NCBI GenBank assembly: GCA_900095095.1 | Contig: FMBT01000289.1 | Coordinates: 682,001-746,000, forward strand | DNA from: Fragilariopsis cylindrus CCMP1102 | Taxonomy: Eukaryota; Bacillariophyta; Bacillariophyceae; Bacillariales; Bacillariaceae | Length of the DNA stretch: 64,000 bases | Direction: 5' to 3' | In this document: piece by piece, positions 51,250 through 61,913 of the stretch | Position numbering within the stretch: the first letter of the stretch is position 1 | How the letters are laid out: each line of letters begins with the position of its first letter | Made by a program: the position numbers and the translations under genes | The notes under the pieces: generated by a model | Database searches by the model: none | The model's input: only the letters and a program-made list of their open reading frames with translations | Told to the model about the DNA's origin: nothing

Positions 51250-53694
51250 GGTGGTGGAGTTCTAATTGTGTATATTATGTTACTGTAACTCAGTTGGAAT
51301 ATCGAAATAAAAGACAGAATTGAGTTTGTTTCAAAGAATGAATGTTAAAAGAATTCACAAGATGTTGAAATTTGAAGAACGTGACACAAATTCACGTGAA
51401 ACGTGCTTCACTCTACAATGTGAAATGTAGGCTATTTATAAATTGATTTTATGGAAAGCCGTCCGTCAATACGTTTTTTACGAGCGTTGGATCAACCACT
51501 CATTTTCATTCATCTGTACTACTAAAAATTAATTGAACCCAAATCCACTCTAAAAAGTAGTTCATTGAAATCACAAGATGATGATATCGATTACTGTGAA
51601 CAACCCTGGATAACAACACAAATCAAGCGGTAACGCAAAATACAACAACATCATGAATTGAGATATGAAACTATGAAAATACTCGCTGCTATTGCATGCT
51701 CGTAGTTATTATGGTACGTACAACAAATAAACAAACATACAAACTGCATTGATCAATAGAATGAACAAATCAAGCTTGCAGACGAAAGAGAACAAAAAAA
51801 CGCATCCTATTTTCGTTGTATTCGCTTTGATCAAGTAAAATCACACCTTGATCAATTGAATACAACATTATTACTGTCCTAAGACGTTTTGTTTTAGGTA
51901 ACGGTATTGGATGCAAGAGGAACTGAGGGTTCGTTAGCCTTGCAGCCTGTGTCAGTACTGTTAAACGGCTAGTAGACCCTCCACATCATTATCCACAACT
52001 CGTTTATTTCTTGTTATTTTATATCAAGCTCACACAATATTTCTCTGCCCTGTGTGCCTTTTATTTTTTAAATGAAGCTGCTATTATGTTCACATTTTTC
52101 TTCAACGTCGAAATAATAGGCTGTAAAACGTGCGATGCCTCATGTCATTTGATATTGAAGCAATAATAATATTATATTGTAAGTTCCTGATCGACACAAC
52201 ATTAATTACTGTTTACTTTAAAAAAGCATCCTTTTTCGGTATCGAGCCTTATCTTCTTTTAACAGGAAGATTACTTTTCGCTCGAAATAACCTTCATGCG
52301 GCTGCTAGAATAATTCGCCGGAGTTTTATTAGCGAAGGAACCAACGGCTTTTTAGCTGATTATAAGAATACAAGTCGAATGCTGATGTCCCGTTGCAGTT
52401 TTTGCAACTTTCATCATTAAGGTGTTCTTCTAACGTTCTTTCTACGGATCCTTCGTCAGTGCTCCCATCAACATTTTTTTTCTTGGTTTCAATTTTAAGA
52501 AATCCTTCGTCATTGCTGTACAATACTTTTATCTGAATTTGAAATTTTTTATCCTCTTCGTTCTTTCTTTTTCTCTGTGGATTGATCTGAAAATTTCGCA
52601 ATCCAGATGCTCCTGTGACCGAAAATAAATTCAGAAGACACACTATTCTGGGGCAGTGTTATCAAGTTACTGTACATTGTACAATGTGCAAATGCTGAAC
52701 ATTCCATCGGATCATGACGACTTCCAAGATTGCGTTGATAAAATAGATAAAGAACGATCTAGCGGTTGGTCCGTTTCATCTTCACTATTTAAACTGAATT
52801 TTGGTCATACGTACATACATAGCTTCTAAGAAGTTGGTTACCCAAAATCGCACTGAGATGTGCCACTTCGAAATCCATTACGAGATCCTTGTTATAATAC
52901 GTACTGTATATTTTTAAATACATGTTATACAGCAAAAACGAACAAAAGTAAATTATTTCGAGTGCTACTACGTATTATATAACTTCCTCGCTATACAGTA
53001 GTTACTTTGCACTACAACTGTAACCTAAGATAAGATAAAACCCGGTCAATTAAAAAATTTCACCTTTTCCTCTATCCCTTTATTAAACATAGTCTCAACT
53101 ATAAATTAGCCTTCAAAGCAAATACTTATATATGTGTATGGACACAAAGTATGCTACGCATTAACCCGGGAATGCTTTGTCAGAAAACTATAGATATGAT
53201 TAGAATAGAGAGTCTATGAATGATGAAAGGAAAAGCAACAAAAATATCTTTGGAAGAATAGTAGAAGGAGAAAGGAATTGCTAAAAAGCCTAACGCGATC
53301 TAAATAATTATTGTAAACAATATTTAATAACTAATATAGTCGATTAAAATAGCATAAGAAGTACTGCAATTTAAAATATTCAGTACGCTACGACGCAACT
53401 TTCGAACTTAATATTTCAATTTTATTCCTCGATATCACGTGAAGATTTTAGAAGACAATTGGAGCAAATTCTTTTGTCGCACGTTCAAAGAGAGGGGAGT
53501 TAATATACAATTCCCAGCCTACGAGTGTATAGATACCCAACCAAGCTGCGATCATTGTTCAGATAGGGATGGGCGTATTGGTGTTGACCGAAGAAAAGAA
53601 AAAGCGGTGTTGAGTTATATGTATATGTATATGTATATATAAACGAAGCATTTCGATACAAGAGAAGATCAAACAAGGGAAGTATTTCGATTCT
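51250..53694. other. Long gene-poor region
   Basis: 2.4 kb. Contains TACTGTA at 51281, 52668 and 52902 and TACAGTA at 52994, a 14-bp palindrome ACATTGTACAATGT at 52674, one weak leftward coding candidate (52329-52655), and a TATGTATATG microsatellite at about 53618-53640. Otherwise stop-rich. No RNA gene seen. Confidence 0.4.
52329..52655 (-). CDS. Possible coding fragment, unknown
   Basis: Open leftward frame with coding-like composition: GLRNFQINPQRKRKNEEDKK, IKVLYSNDEGFLKIETKKKN and TLEEHLNDESCKNCNG. It has no ATG and a stop directly upstream, so if real it is a terminal exon; CCCCAG or GTCACAG near its left part could be acceptors, but no upstream exon was found. No family recognised. 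Confidence 0.28.
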   Translation of the reverse strand, partial: CPRIVCLLNLFSVTGASGLRNFQINPQRKRKNEEDKKFQIQIKVLYSNDEGFLKIETKKKNVDGSTDEGSVERTLEEHLNDESCKNCNGTSAFDLYSYNQLKSRWFLR

Positions 53695-54447
53695 TCACGC
53701 GCTTGTTTGCTTACCACCTTGTTCTAGAATTTTAACTGCACTAACTTCACCTTTCTCGTTTAGAAATTTAGGATTACTCGAAAAGAAATTCTTTCCTTTT
53801 TGCTCCTCTTCCTCCTTCAATTTAATTGCATTGGCAACACGTTCAGCCTGTCTCTGTTTTTTCGTCATCCCCGTCCCTTCACTCGTCGGTATAATACCAT
53901 CCACTGATGACGATGATTCCTTAGCTAACTGGACAAAATCAGGAATTTCAGGGTCACCTGAGTCTTCAAATTCAAACTTACTTTCGAGAGAACGATCAGT
54001 AATCAATTCATCAAATGATCGCGATATACCTGCTGCGTTGGGATCTGCCATCATTGCATCAGTTATTTCATCAGGATTGGATGATATCTTAACTCTGGTA
54101 GTTTGCTTTGCATTCTCCCCTCCTTCTCCATCCAAGTCGAAGTCTGGAAGTTCGTCTCCGTCTAGCAATGGCACCGACGACTCTGTCACTAAGTTGTCTG
54201 TTGGCTTGTCCTGATCCGACGTCGTATCACTTCCTTCTCGACGACGACGCCTTTTTTTCTTGGCGTTTAATGCAACTGAATGATCATTTCTTCTTGGTGA
54301 TTCGTGTTCGTGTGTTGGCGTCAAGTGGTAATTTATATGTCTTTGAGACAAGTAGGTACCGCTACGAATATTAAACGCCTGTCCGAGACAAACAATAATC
54401 GATAAAGTAAGGAGGAAAAGGAAAACCGACGGAAAGATAGCAATCAT
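53695..54447 (-). CDS. Plastid-targeted basic/acidic protein, unknown
   Basis: 250 aa from the ATG at 54447, which begins a clear signal peptide (IFPSVFLFLLTLSIIVCLG) ending QAFNIRSG, the plastid-import motif. After a KKKRRRRR basic patch come an acidic stretch (LPDFDLDGEGG), EIPDFVQLAKES, and a charged helix MTKKQRQAERVANAIKLKEE. The C-terminus reads NPKFLNEKGEVSAVKILEQG. No domain recognised. Upstream in-frame codons exist but no other ATG precedes this one. Three TACAGTA words lie 270-335 bp upstream. It is probably a stromal plastid protein. Confidence 0.75.
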   Translation of the reverse strand: MIAIFPSVFLFLLTLSIIVCLGQAFNIRSGTYLSQRHINYHLTPTHEHESPRRNDHSVALNAKKKRRRRREGSDTTSDQDKPTDNLVTESSVPLLDGDELPDFDLDGEGGENAKQTTRVKISSNPDEITDAMMADPNAAGISRSFDELITDRSLESKFEFEDSGDPEIPDFVQLAKESSSSVDGIIPTSEGTGMTKKQRQAERVANAIKLKEEEEQKGKNFFSSNPKFLNEKGEVSAVKILEQGGKQTSA

Positions 54448-54952
54448 GATATATTCTAAGTAACAGTTCTGAAAGGATGAACGTTTTTGTGGAGGTTTAC
54501 AGTTGATTAACGCCCAAGGAGTTGAATCCAAATTTAATTACGATGATTGTCTATTTTATCAATTTGAAGTTGTGATGGCTGATGATGTCGTGGAGGAGAA
54601 CGAAATCTGCTTTGTTCAAGAGATATCTATTGATTATCGAGACGGGGGAGAGCATTATTTGGGGGGATCTATAATTAGGGGAGCGAGGAGGGAAAGGATA
54701 TAAAGAAGTTTACATACAGTAATTATAAGTTACAGTAAGCACTTCCAACACTTAAAACGAGAGCAGTTCGCAAGCTACAGTATATACTAGTCTATATACT
54801 ACATAAAAGACTAATAATACTAATAATACTACCAGAAAGAAAAAAAACATGCGGGGGAGCGGGTAGCTTTTAAATAGATTTGATTCATTCGTTTTCCGTT
54901 GATGTATTATCTATTATAACCTGATCAGTTCGCCGTTTCGTTTAGTTTAGAA
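54448..54952. promoter_or_regulatory. Region between two leftward genes, with three TACAGTA words
   Basis: 505 bp. TACAGTA at 54715, 54731 and 54776. It should contain the promoter of the plastid protein and the 3' end of the RagC/D gene. Regulatory role is inferred. Confidence 0.35.
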
Positions 54953-56914
54953 TTAGTGCCCATTCTCGGTCGTAGGTACAGGTTGAGCTAATGCTCTCAA
55001 TGCTTTTTTCAAACATCCAATATTATAATTTATCAAACTTTTTTTACGAAAGTTTTCGGCTCGTGTTATGCAGACCAAAGCTAGCATAGTATCAACCTCT
55101 TTTAGATATAAAACCTTCAATTGAAAAATTGAGCGTAGAAAACAAACAGTCAACGTCCAAAAGTTTACACGTTCGTTAGACACAAACCAACAAATGCATC
55201 TTTAAATGACAATTAAAAACGAAATCATTTAAAAATTAAGTGTAATACGTCGTATAAGAAATAAGACACTTACCATGCCATTACTAAGACGAATAACGCT
55301 TGCACTTTTATTGTCGTAAGCAGAATCTGGATCTACCATGTCTTCTTCCAAATCTTCCGCTGGTGCTTGACTTATCAGTGTTCCAACTAATTCATCCTTT
55401 TTTTGTTGTTGCTGCTGCTGGTCAGAAGCTGAAATTTCGGTTTGGGATTGGTCTAATAGAGATTGGCCCCCACCACTTGTAGTTCCGGTCAATGCGTGAT
55501 CGCTACCATGATGATGATTATTATTATTATTATTACTTGCCGTGTTCGCAATCGAGGTCGTTATTTCTCCAACAGTGTTCCCCAACTCTAGATGCGAAGG
55601 TCCCAATCCATAAATCCCACTCACATCCAATACAACATCAATCATATCTGAACAAAGTTCTACACTTTGCATATCAACAGGACCGGGATCGGTACTAATA
55701 TACAATTTCGACACAACATCGAACAGATATGCCTTTTCCATGGAGCACGTACTGACCAAGACATTCAAGAGATTCTCTAGTGTCGGTAATTGCGGTATCA
55801 ATCGTTGAACGACACGTGATAATGCTTCGTAGATAGAATGATCGTATATACTAGTAAGATGATACCGAATATGTATACTATCAGGACTAACACCCGCATC
55901 GGTTAATTCGTCTGTAACTTGAGTCATAATATCCCGGCGACAATCGTACTTGCTTTCGTCACTTAAAAATAATTCACCGTCGACTTTGTTAATAAAAACT
56001 TCAATGACAATATTCGGATTTAGTTCAAGGGCTCTAGTAACGGCATTGGTAAAGCTTTGCAATACATGATCATATGGTTCATCTTGAGCATCAACAACGA
56101 ATATAAGAGATGTTGCTGCATTGTCACCCACAAATACACTATCACCAGTACTGATATTATTATTATTATCATTATCATAATTATTTTCATCATCTTCTCC
56201 ATAATAATCACCTGGAAAGTCCCAAACGGTAAATCGACAAAGGGGTGTATGATCAACGATGGCTCGTTCCAATTGTTGTGTGGCTTCCAATCGAAACAAG
56301 GTTTCGTGTGGTGACATTTTTTGAAAGACGACTCTCTGCAAAAAGGAAGAAAGATGGTTGTGTTGAATGAATCATATTTTATTTATTTTTCGTTCATTTG
56401 TCAATAACAGCATTCATATTTTTATATATGAAAATCAGATATTAATATTATGTTTTGTAGATAGGGCGACGAAATAATACAATGAATAATATTATGAGTA
56501 TCATTTTAAAAATCGCAATATTGATGAAATGATCATCCTCATATCCGCAGTTTTATATCGCTCAAATACACACACACATACATACATGCATGGCACATCG
56601 AATCAAACATCACACGTAGGCAGGCGGCTACGTACCTGAATACTAGTTTTACCACCACGTCTAGGTCCCATTAAAAGAATTCTAGGAAGACTTGCAATCT
56701 TCGGATCATTAAAGTCAATTGGAGATATGTTGTCTCCACCCATTCCACCTCCTCCTAAGAGTATTCCTCCTCCTCCTCCAGATGCGGATTGTTCCTGTTG
56801 CTGCTGTTGTCCTTCAACGATCAATAAGCCTTCGCTATTATCATTATCGCCTTCTTGCTGCTGCTGATAGTCGTTATAATCATCGTAAGCGCTGTTATAT
56901 TCGTTAGATTGCAT
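54953..56914 (-). CDS. Rag GTPase of the RagC/D (Gtr2) type, three exons
   Basis: Exons 56914-56636, 56335-55274 and 55114-54953 all join in phase 0 with GTACGT/TGCAG and GTAAGT/TGAAG borders, giving 500 aa. After a Gln/Gly-rich N-terminus comes the P-loop RILLMGPRRGGKTSIQ, split by an intron from RVVFQKMSPHETLF. Switch II is FTVWDFPGDYYG followed by an acidic Asn/Asp insert. FINKVDGEL supplies the base-specificity motif and LTSIYDHSIYEALSRVVQRL with IPQLPTLENLLNVLVS marks the RagC/D subgroup. The roadblock-like C-domain has DMIDVVLDVSGIYGL and, in exon 3, VLYLKEVDTMLALVCI. Rag heterodimers relay amino-acid status to TORC1 on lysosome/vacuole membranes. Confidence 0.95.
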
Positions 56915-57618
56915 CGTTGCGTTGCGTTGTTGTATCCCTGAATTAATGGCGGTTGGTTGACGTTATGAATTCTATCAAGAACCCGATAGACTTGTCTGAT
57001 ATTCAATGTGCTCACAGTAAAACCAATATTTGTTGTGTGACAAATAAATGATTGATGTTTGCATGCTGATGTTGAATGTGCGTGCACAAGAGTCTGAGAT
57101 ACTTAGTTACAGTACTTCGATGAGACGAGAGTAAAAATTGATTTGGGGGCGGGAGCATGAATGATTGATTAAGGGGAAATGCAAGACTTGACAAATTCAA
57201 AATTAAGAGGTTCTTTGAACTCCGAGACTAACTTACGACTCACTCGACTCCTATTAAGGGACGGCTCTTACGAAGCCAATCAATGGGAGTAGTAAAAATA
57301 AAAAATTGGATCTAACGGATCCCATTCATGTACAGTATAATTTTTGGCGCTAGGAAAAATCCAAGGGACTCGAAAAAGAAATGCTACTGTAGTAGAAAAA
57401 AGAACATTTATATAAATGAAAGGAGGCTTTTGGTACTGGGTGTGTAGTTCACCATACGATAATCTTTGCGTTTGTGTGTGTACATACTGTCCAGTACATG
57501 TACAGTATTCTACTCGAAATAATATTGATGTATGCAATAGAATCCAATAGAATCGAATAAATCAATCAATCAATCAATCAATCAATAATCAATACACCAT
57601 AAACAATAATTGAGTACC
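56915..57618. promoter_or_regulatory. Divergent promoter region
   Basis: 704 bp between RagC/D and the coiled-coil gene. TACAGTA/TACTGTA words at 57108, 57331, 57385 and 57501, the last beside a GTACATGTAC palindrome. An AATC tandem run lies at about 57560-57590 in the probable 5'UTR of the rightward gene. No exon recognised. Confidence 0.35.
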
Positions 57619-57982
57619 ATGTCATCGATCCTTACACCGAAACGACGAGAGAAGGCGAAGAGAAAAGCTCGTTCTTCCGTCCAATCTCGTTCAACGTTGT
57701 CTCCGAAGAATAAAAAAGCATCGTCGTATCAGGCGATGACGGATTTCGACGATGACGATAGCAACAACAGCAACAACAACATGCAACAACAACCGAGAAT
57801 GGTCACGCCTACATTTTCGTCCTCAACGACAAGAAGAGGAAAAAGTGTGCAAAAACAACAACAACAACCGCGACAAGGCAGTGATCTGAATCAAACGGTA
57901 TCCACTGACGATTATGACGAGGATGATCATAATGATGTGAATAGGAGTACCGATGCGAATGCGAATGGTTACAACAACAACG

Positions 57983-58013
<31 letters not shown>

Positions 58014-61000
58014 TGTGGAAAGTAATTATTACTCTTTTGACGAGGAAATGCCAATGGACGAAATGATGGGAACAAAAGAACAGGAAAAGAAGGAGCAGCA
58101 ACAACAGCAGCAGCATAACGAACATCATTATCGTAATACTAATTATGGCAGTAGTAGCCCAACCAAGTCGGCGGTAGCAGTATCATCATCCAGTAATAAT
58201 CTCGGTAAGGACCATTCACTGGACGAACACAGTGTCGCAACATACGGTAGTATGGCACCCACTAAGGAAGTGAGTGACGTGCTTGGATTATCGAGTATCA
58301 TGTCAATGGCATCACCGTTGAATTGGGACACAAGTAATAACAAAAGTCAAAATAGCAACAACAACAATAATAATTCTACGCAAGGCAATGAATCCACATC
58401 AAATTCCTTCTTGTCTTCAACATCAAAACCAACAACAGCACCAACAACAGCACCAACACCGGATGGTGAATTCGGTGGTGGGAGTGGTATTGAACGGATG
58501 ATTGCTGCATTGAACAGTGGAACAACCGCTCGTCGTCCACTAAATCTTAATAGAGAAGAACGGATTTTGTGGGATTCTCTTCAAACAGCAATGATTAATG
58601 ATCGGAATGAACATTTGTCGAAAAGAAGAAGTTTAGAAATAGACTTACAAAAGTCGACGAATTTATTAGATGAAATATCTGTTCGAGAAATGGATTTAGA
58701 ACAGGAGGTATCACAGGCAAAGAATGACCGTTCCGATATCGAACATAAGTATACAGCAATGTCAATCGTTGTTGAAAAACTACAATCCCGAAAGGACAAA
58801 AAGAAATCATATAGTAGTAATGCCGACGATGATAATGCTGATGCTGACGCCGATGCTGATGATAACAGTAACAGCAATATCAGTAATAGAAGTAATATTG
58901 ACAATGTACAGCAATTGAAGCAGATGGAAATTGAGTCGTTACAAAAAGAATTGAAGACGAAAGAATCGCTTTTGAAGCAACAACAAGATACTCATGATTC
59001 TGAAGTTCGGGCCATTCAACGTGTTTTAGCCGATATCAATACGGAAAAGATGGATCTACAAGAGGCTTTGGAACAAGCGGCAGAAGCTACTGATACTGTT
59101 GTTCCTGCCGCGGTCGGCGCTGCTACTGCTGCCGAGGCAGCCGTCGAGAGAAAAGTTGAAGAATTGGTAAACGAAAAGGACAACGATGACAAGGTTGATA
59201 TTGCCTCAATATCTAACGAAGATGATATCAACAAGCTTAAAGATACACTGAACAAGGTTGAAAAGGAATATCAGGTGGTCAAACTTGACGCTAAGAAAAA
59301 GGTCGGACGAATAGTCGTCCTGGAGAGTGATTTAAAGGCTGCTAGAGTCAAAGTGAGTGACATCATTGAAGAAAACAAGACACTTATAGGCCAAATTGAA
59401 TCAGATAATAGTGAGATAGAAAATCTGGAATATGAACTAGAAAATCTAAAGTCTGTCATTAGTGAGAACGGAACTAAGATTGAAGAACTCGAAGTAGAGA
59501 TCTCTCATCAAAGGAAAGAGGGAGAAAAAGAGGATATCGAAACGGCCCATTCCGCTGCTTTAGTTGAAATAGAACAATTGAAGAGTGAAGGTGAACACAG
59601 AGAACAAGAATTTGAGAAATTGAAATCAGCAGAACGAGAACCCGCAATTGATGATGAAGTTGAGAACTTGAAAACAGAACGAGACCATGCAATCGACGAA
59701 ATGGAGAATTTGAAAAAGGAAAGAGATCATGCTGTAAATGAAGTAGAGAACTTGAAAAATGCAAGAGAACAAGCTGTTAATGAAGTAGAAAAATTGAAAA
59801 AGGCAAGGGAACATGCTGTAATTGAAGTGGAAAAGGCGATAATGGAAGCAAAAGCTGCTAAGGCGGAACACATAACAACGATCGATACGTCAGATTCTTC
59901 CGATCAAGAAAACGATGATTCTCAAAGAGGAATCGATCAGGATTATATGGACGGAGTTGAAACTGAGAAAGAACTAACATCTGTTAATGCAGAAGAAGTT
60001 CAAAATCTCCAAAAAACTTTATCAGAGACAACATCTTCTCTCGAAAACGCGAAGAAAATAATCGCCTCGTTGGAAAATGCAAATGGCTCACTAGCCCTCG
60101 ACTCGCGCTCGAAACTTAAGGACAAAGAAGAAGAACTTTCCTCGGTACAAAAAGAATCGGAAGACCGCAAGCGCCTTCTTGATAGTCTTGCAACAGAGTT
60201 GCGTGATTTACAAAGATATCAAGGAGATATCGATGATTCTGATAGACGAACTAGGGCTCAGGTGATGAAACAGAAAGCATTGATGGGACATCTCGAAACA
60301 AGTCTTTCCGATCTCCAAGCGGCTGTAGTGGTTCATGAGGCTTCGTTGGCCATGATGGATTCGGCGGGTATAGCTGACAACTCAAACATTGAGGAAATAT
60401 CAGAAATTCTCGGTGATACGCTTCATGCTATCAGCGCTACCCTGGAGACAACAGAGCATTATGTGGATGACTTTGGCGACGAAAACTCTGCAGCCGTCTC
60501 TGATGTAGATATCAATTCCGAAGTCGGTCGACATATTGATTCTATCATTCGCAATGATCGAGAGGCAGCTTCGCAAGGATTCAAACATGAGCTAGACCAA
60601 AAGAAGATTGCTGTGAAGCGTCTTGAAGAAGCCTTGAAGAAGCAGAACGATGAGATGAAGAAACTACGTTCTCTGCTCGAAGCACGTGGTCGAGGAAATT
60701 ATGATAATAATCATCAACTGAGAGCTGAGATTGAAAGCCTTCGTCAACAATGTTCTACAAACATGGAAGTGCTCGCCAAAAAGGAACGTGAACTTTCGGT
60801 GTTGAGATCGAGTCTAAAGGTCGATGATGGCGAATCAGGATATATATCCGACGATGCAAGCGATGATGATGATGATGACGATGGAACGGAAGTGGGGTCG
60901 ACCATGTCTGCAACAAAATTAAATGTCTATGGACCAGCGGACGCTGAAGCGTATGCTACTATACTGGCACAGACAAGTGGCAGGATTGAAATGCCGGGAA

Positions 61001-61413
61001 GGGCTCAGCAGGAAAATGAATCTTTAAAGAGAGACCTAATGGAGGCTCTTGTAGAAAAAGAATCAGCATCAAAAGAATTGCAAGCTAGAAGAGAGTCCCT
61101 AGCAAATGCCAAGATGATCATATCTTCATTGGAGAAGGCAAATAAGGGAATGATGGAAGACTTGCGCTCGCGTCTTCAGGACAGTAACGCTGCGATTGCA
61201 TCGCTATTGGATAAGTCGACAGAGCATGAGGAAGCGGCCGATACTCTTAGAGAGCAATTACAGAAATTAGGACAAGAGAAACTGGAGGAACGGCAAAAGT
61301 ATGAGGCTAAAATGAGAAAGTTGATTACTATAAGTACAAGAAGTGACGGAGAAAAGGAATGTCCTTTGAAGGATAAGGAGGAGGATGTTTCAATATTCAA
61401 AAGTGCGACCTAA
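57619..61413 (+). CDS. Long coiled-coil protein, unknown
   Basis: 1264 aa from the ATG at 57619. The first 300 residues are disordered with poly-Gln, Asn and Asp runs. An ordered start is RRPLNLNREERILWDSLQTA. From about residue 330 to the end it is dominated by charged coiled coil, including a near-exact 14-residue repeat (VENLKNAREQAVNE type) about five times around residues 690-745, and heptads such as EIENLEYELENLKSVISENG. Short acidic breaks (ISDDASDDDDDDDGTEV) interrupt the coils. The layout suits a scaffold, Golgi-tether or centrosomal protein, but no family motif is seen. Poly-Gln length is likely polymorphic. Confidence 0.85.
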
Positions 61414-61913
61414 TCAGAATGCTCACGAGCAACGATGTTCGAAATAATCAACAAAATAGGACTGCATCTTTGCATACTTTTATCGTTCAAACGCTTTCGA
61501 ACTTTCTGTTTAATCTGTAAAAATTGTAAAATCACCTTCTTATGAAGGTTTGTCTTCAATATTTGCAGTGCGCCTTTAATTTAGTAACACAAATCTTGAT
61601 CGTTGGTTAAATATGTGCACACTGCTTATGCCACCTGTTCTTTGTTATACAGTACTCGTCTGTGAGACATTACAATCATATCGATAGGCATCAGAAGCTA
61701 CGTTACGTCGAAACTATTTATAATTCATAAATTCACGTTATATATATATAATACGATATGTACATTATGTATACCAATACACTATTCTACTAGTATGAAT
61801 AGCGTTTACAGAAGTTCTATTTCTCGTCAAAGTCGTCGACGATAATAGTAACTTATCTATCATTGTTTTACATAGTATAGTTCAAAATCTGTTAGCGTGA
61901 ATAATCTTTTGAG
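61414..61913. other. Intergenic region between convergent genes
   Basis: 500 bp; TACAGTA at 61648 and an (AT)n stretch near 61741. No gene recognised. Confidence 0.4.
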
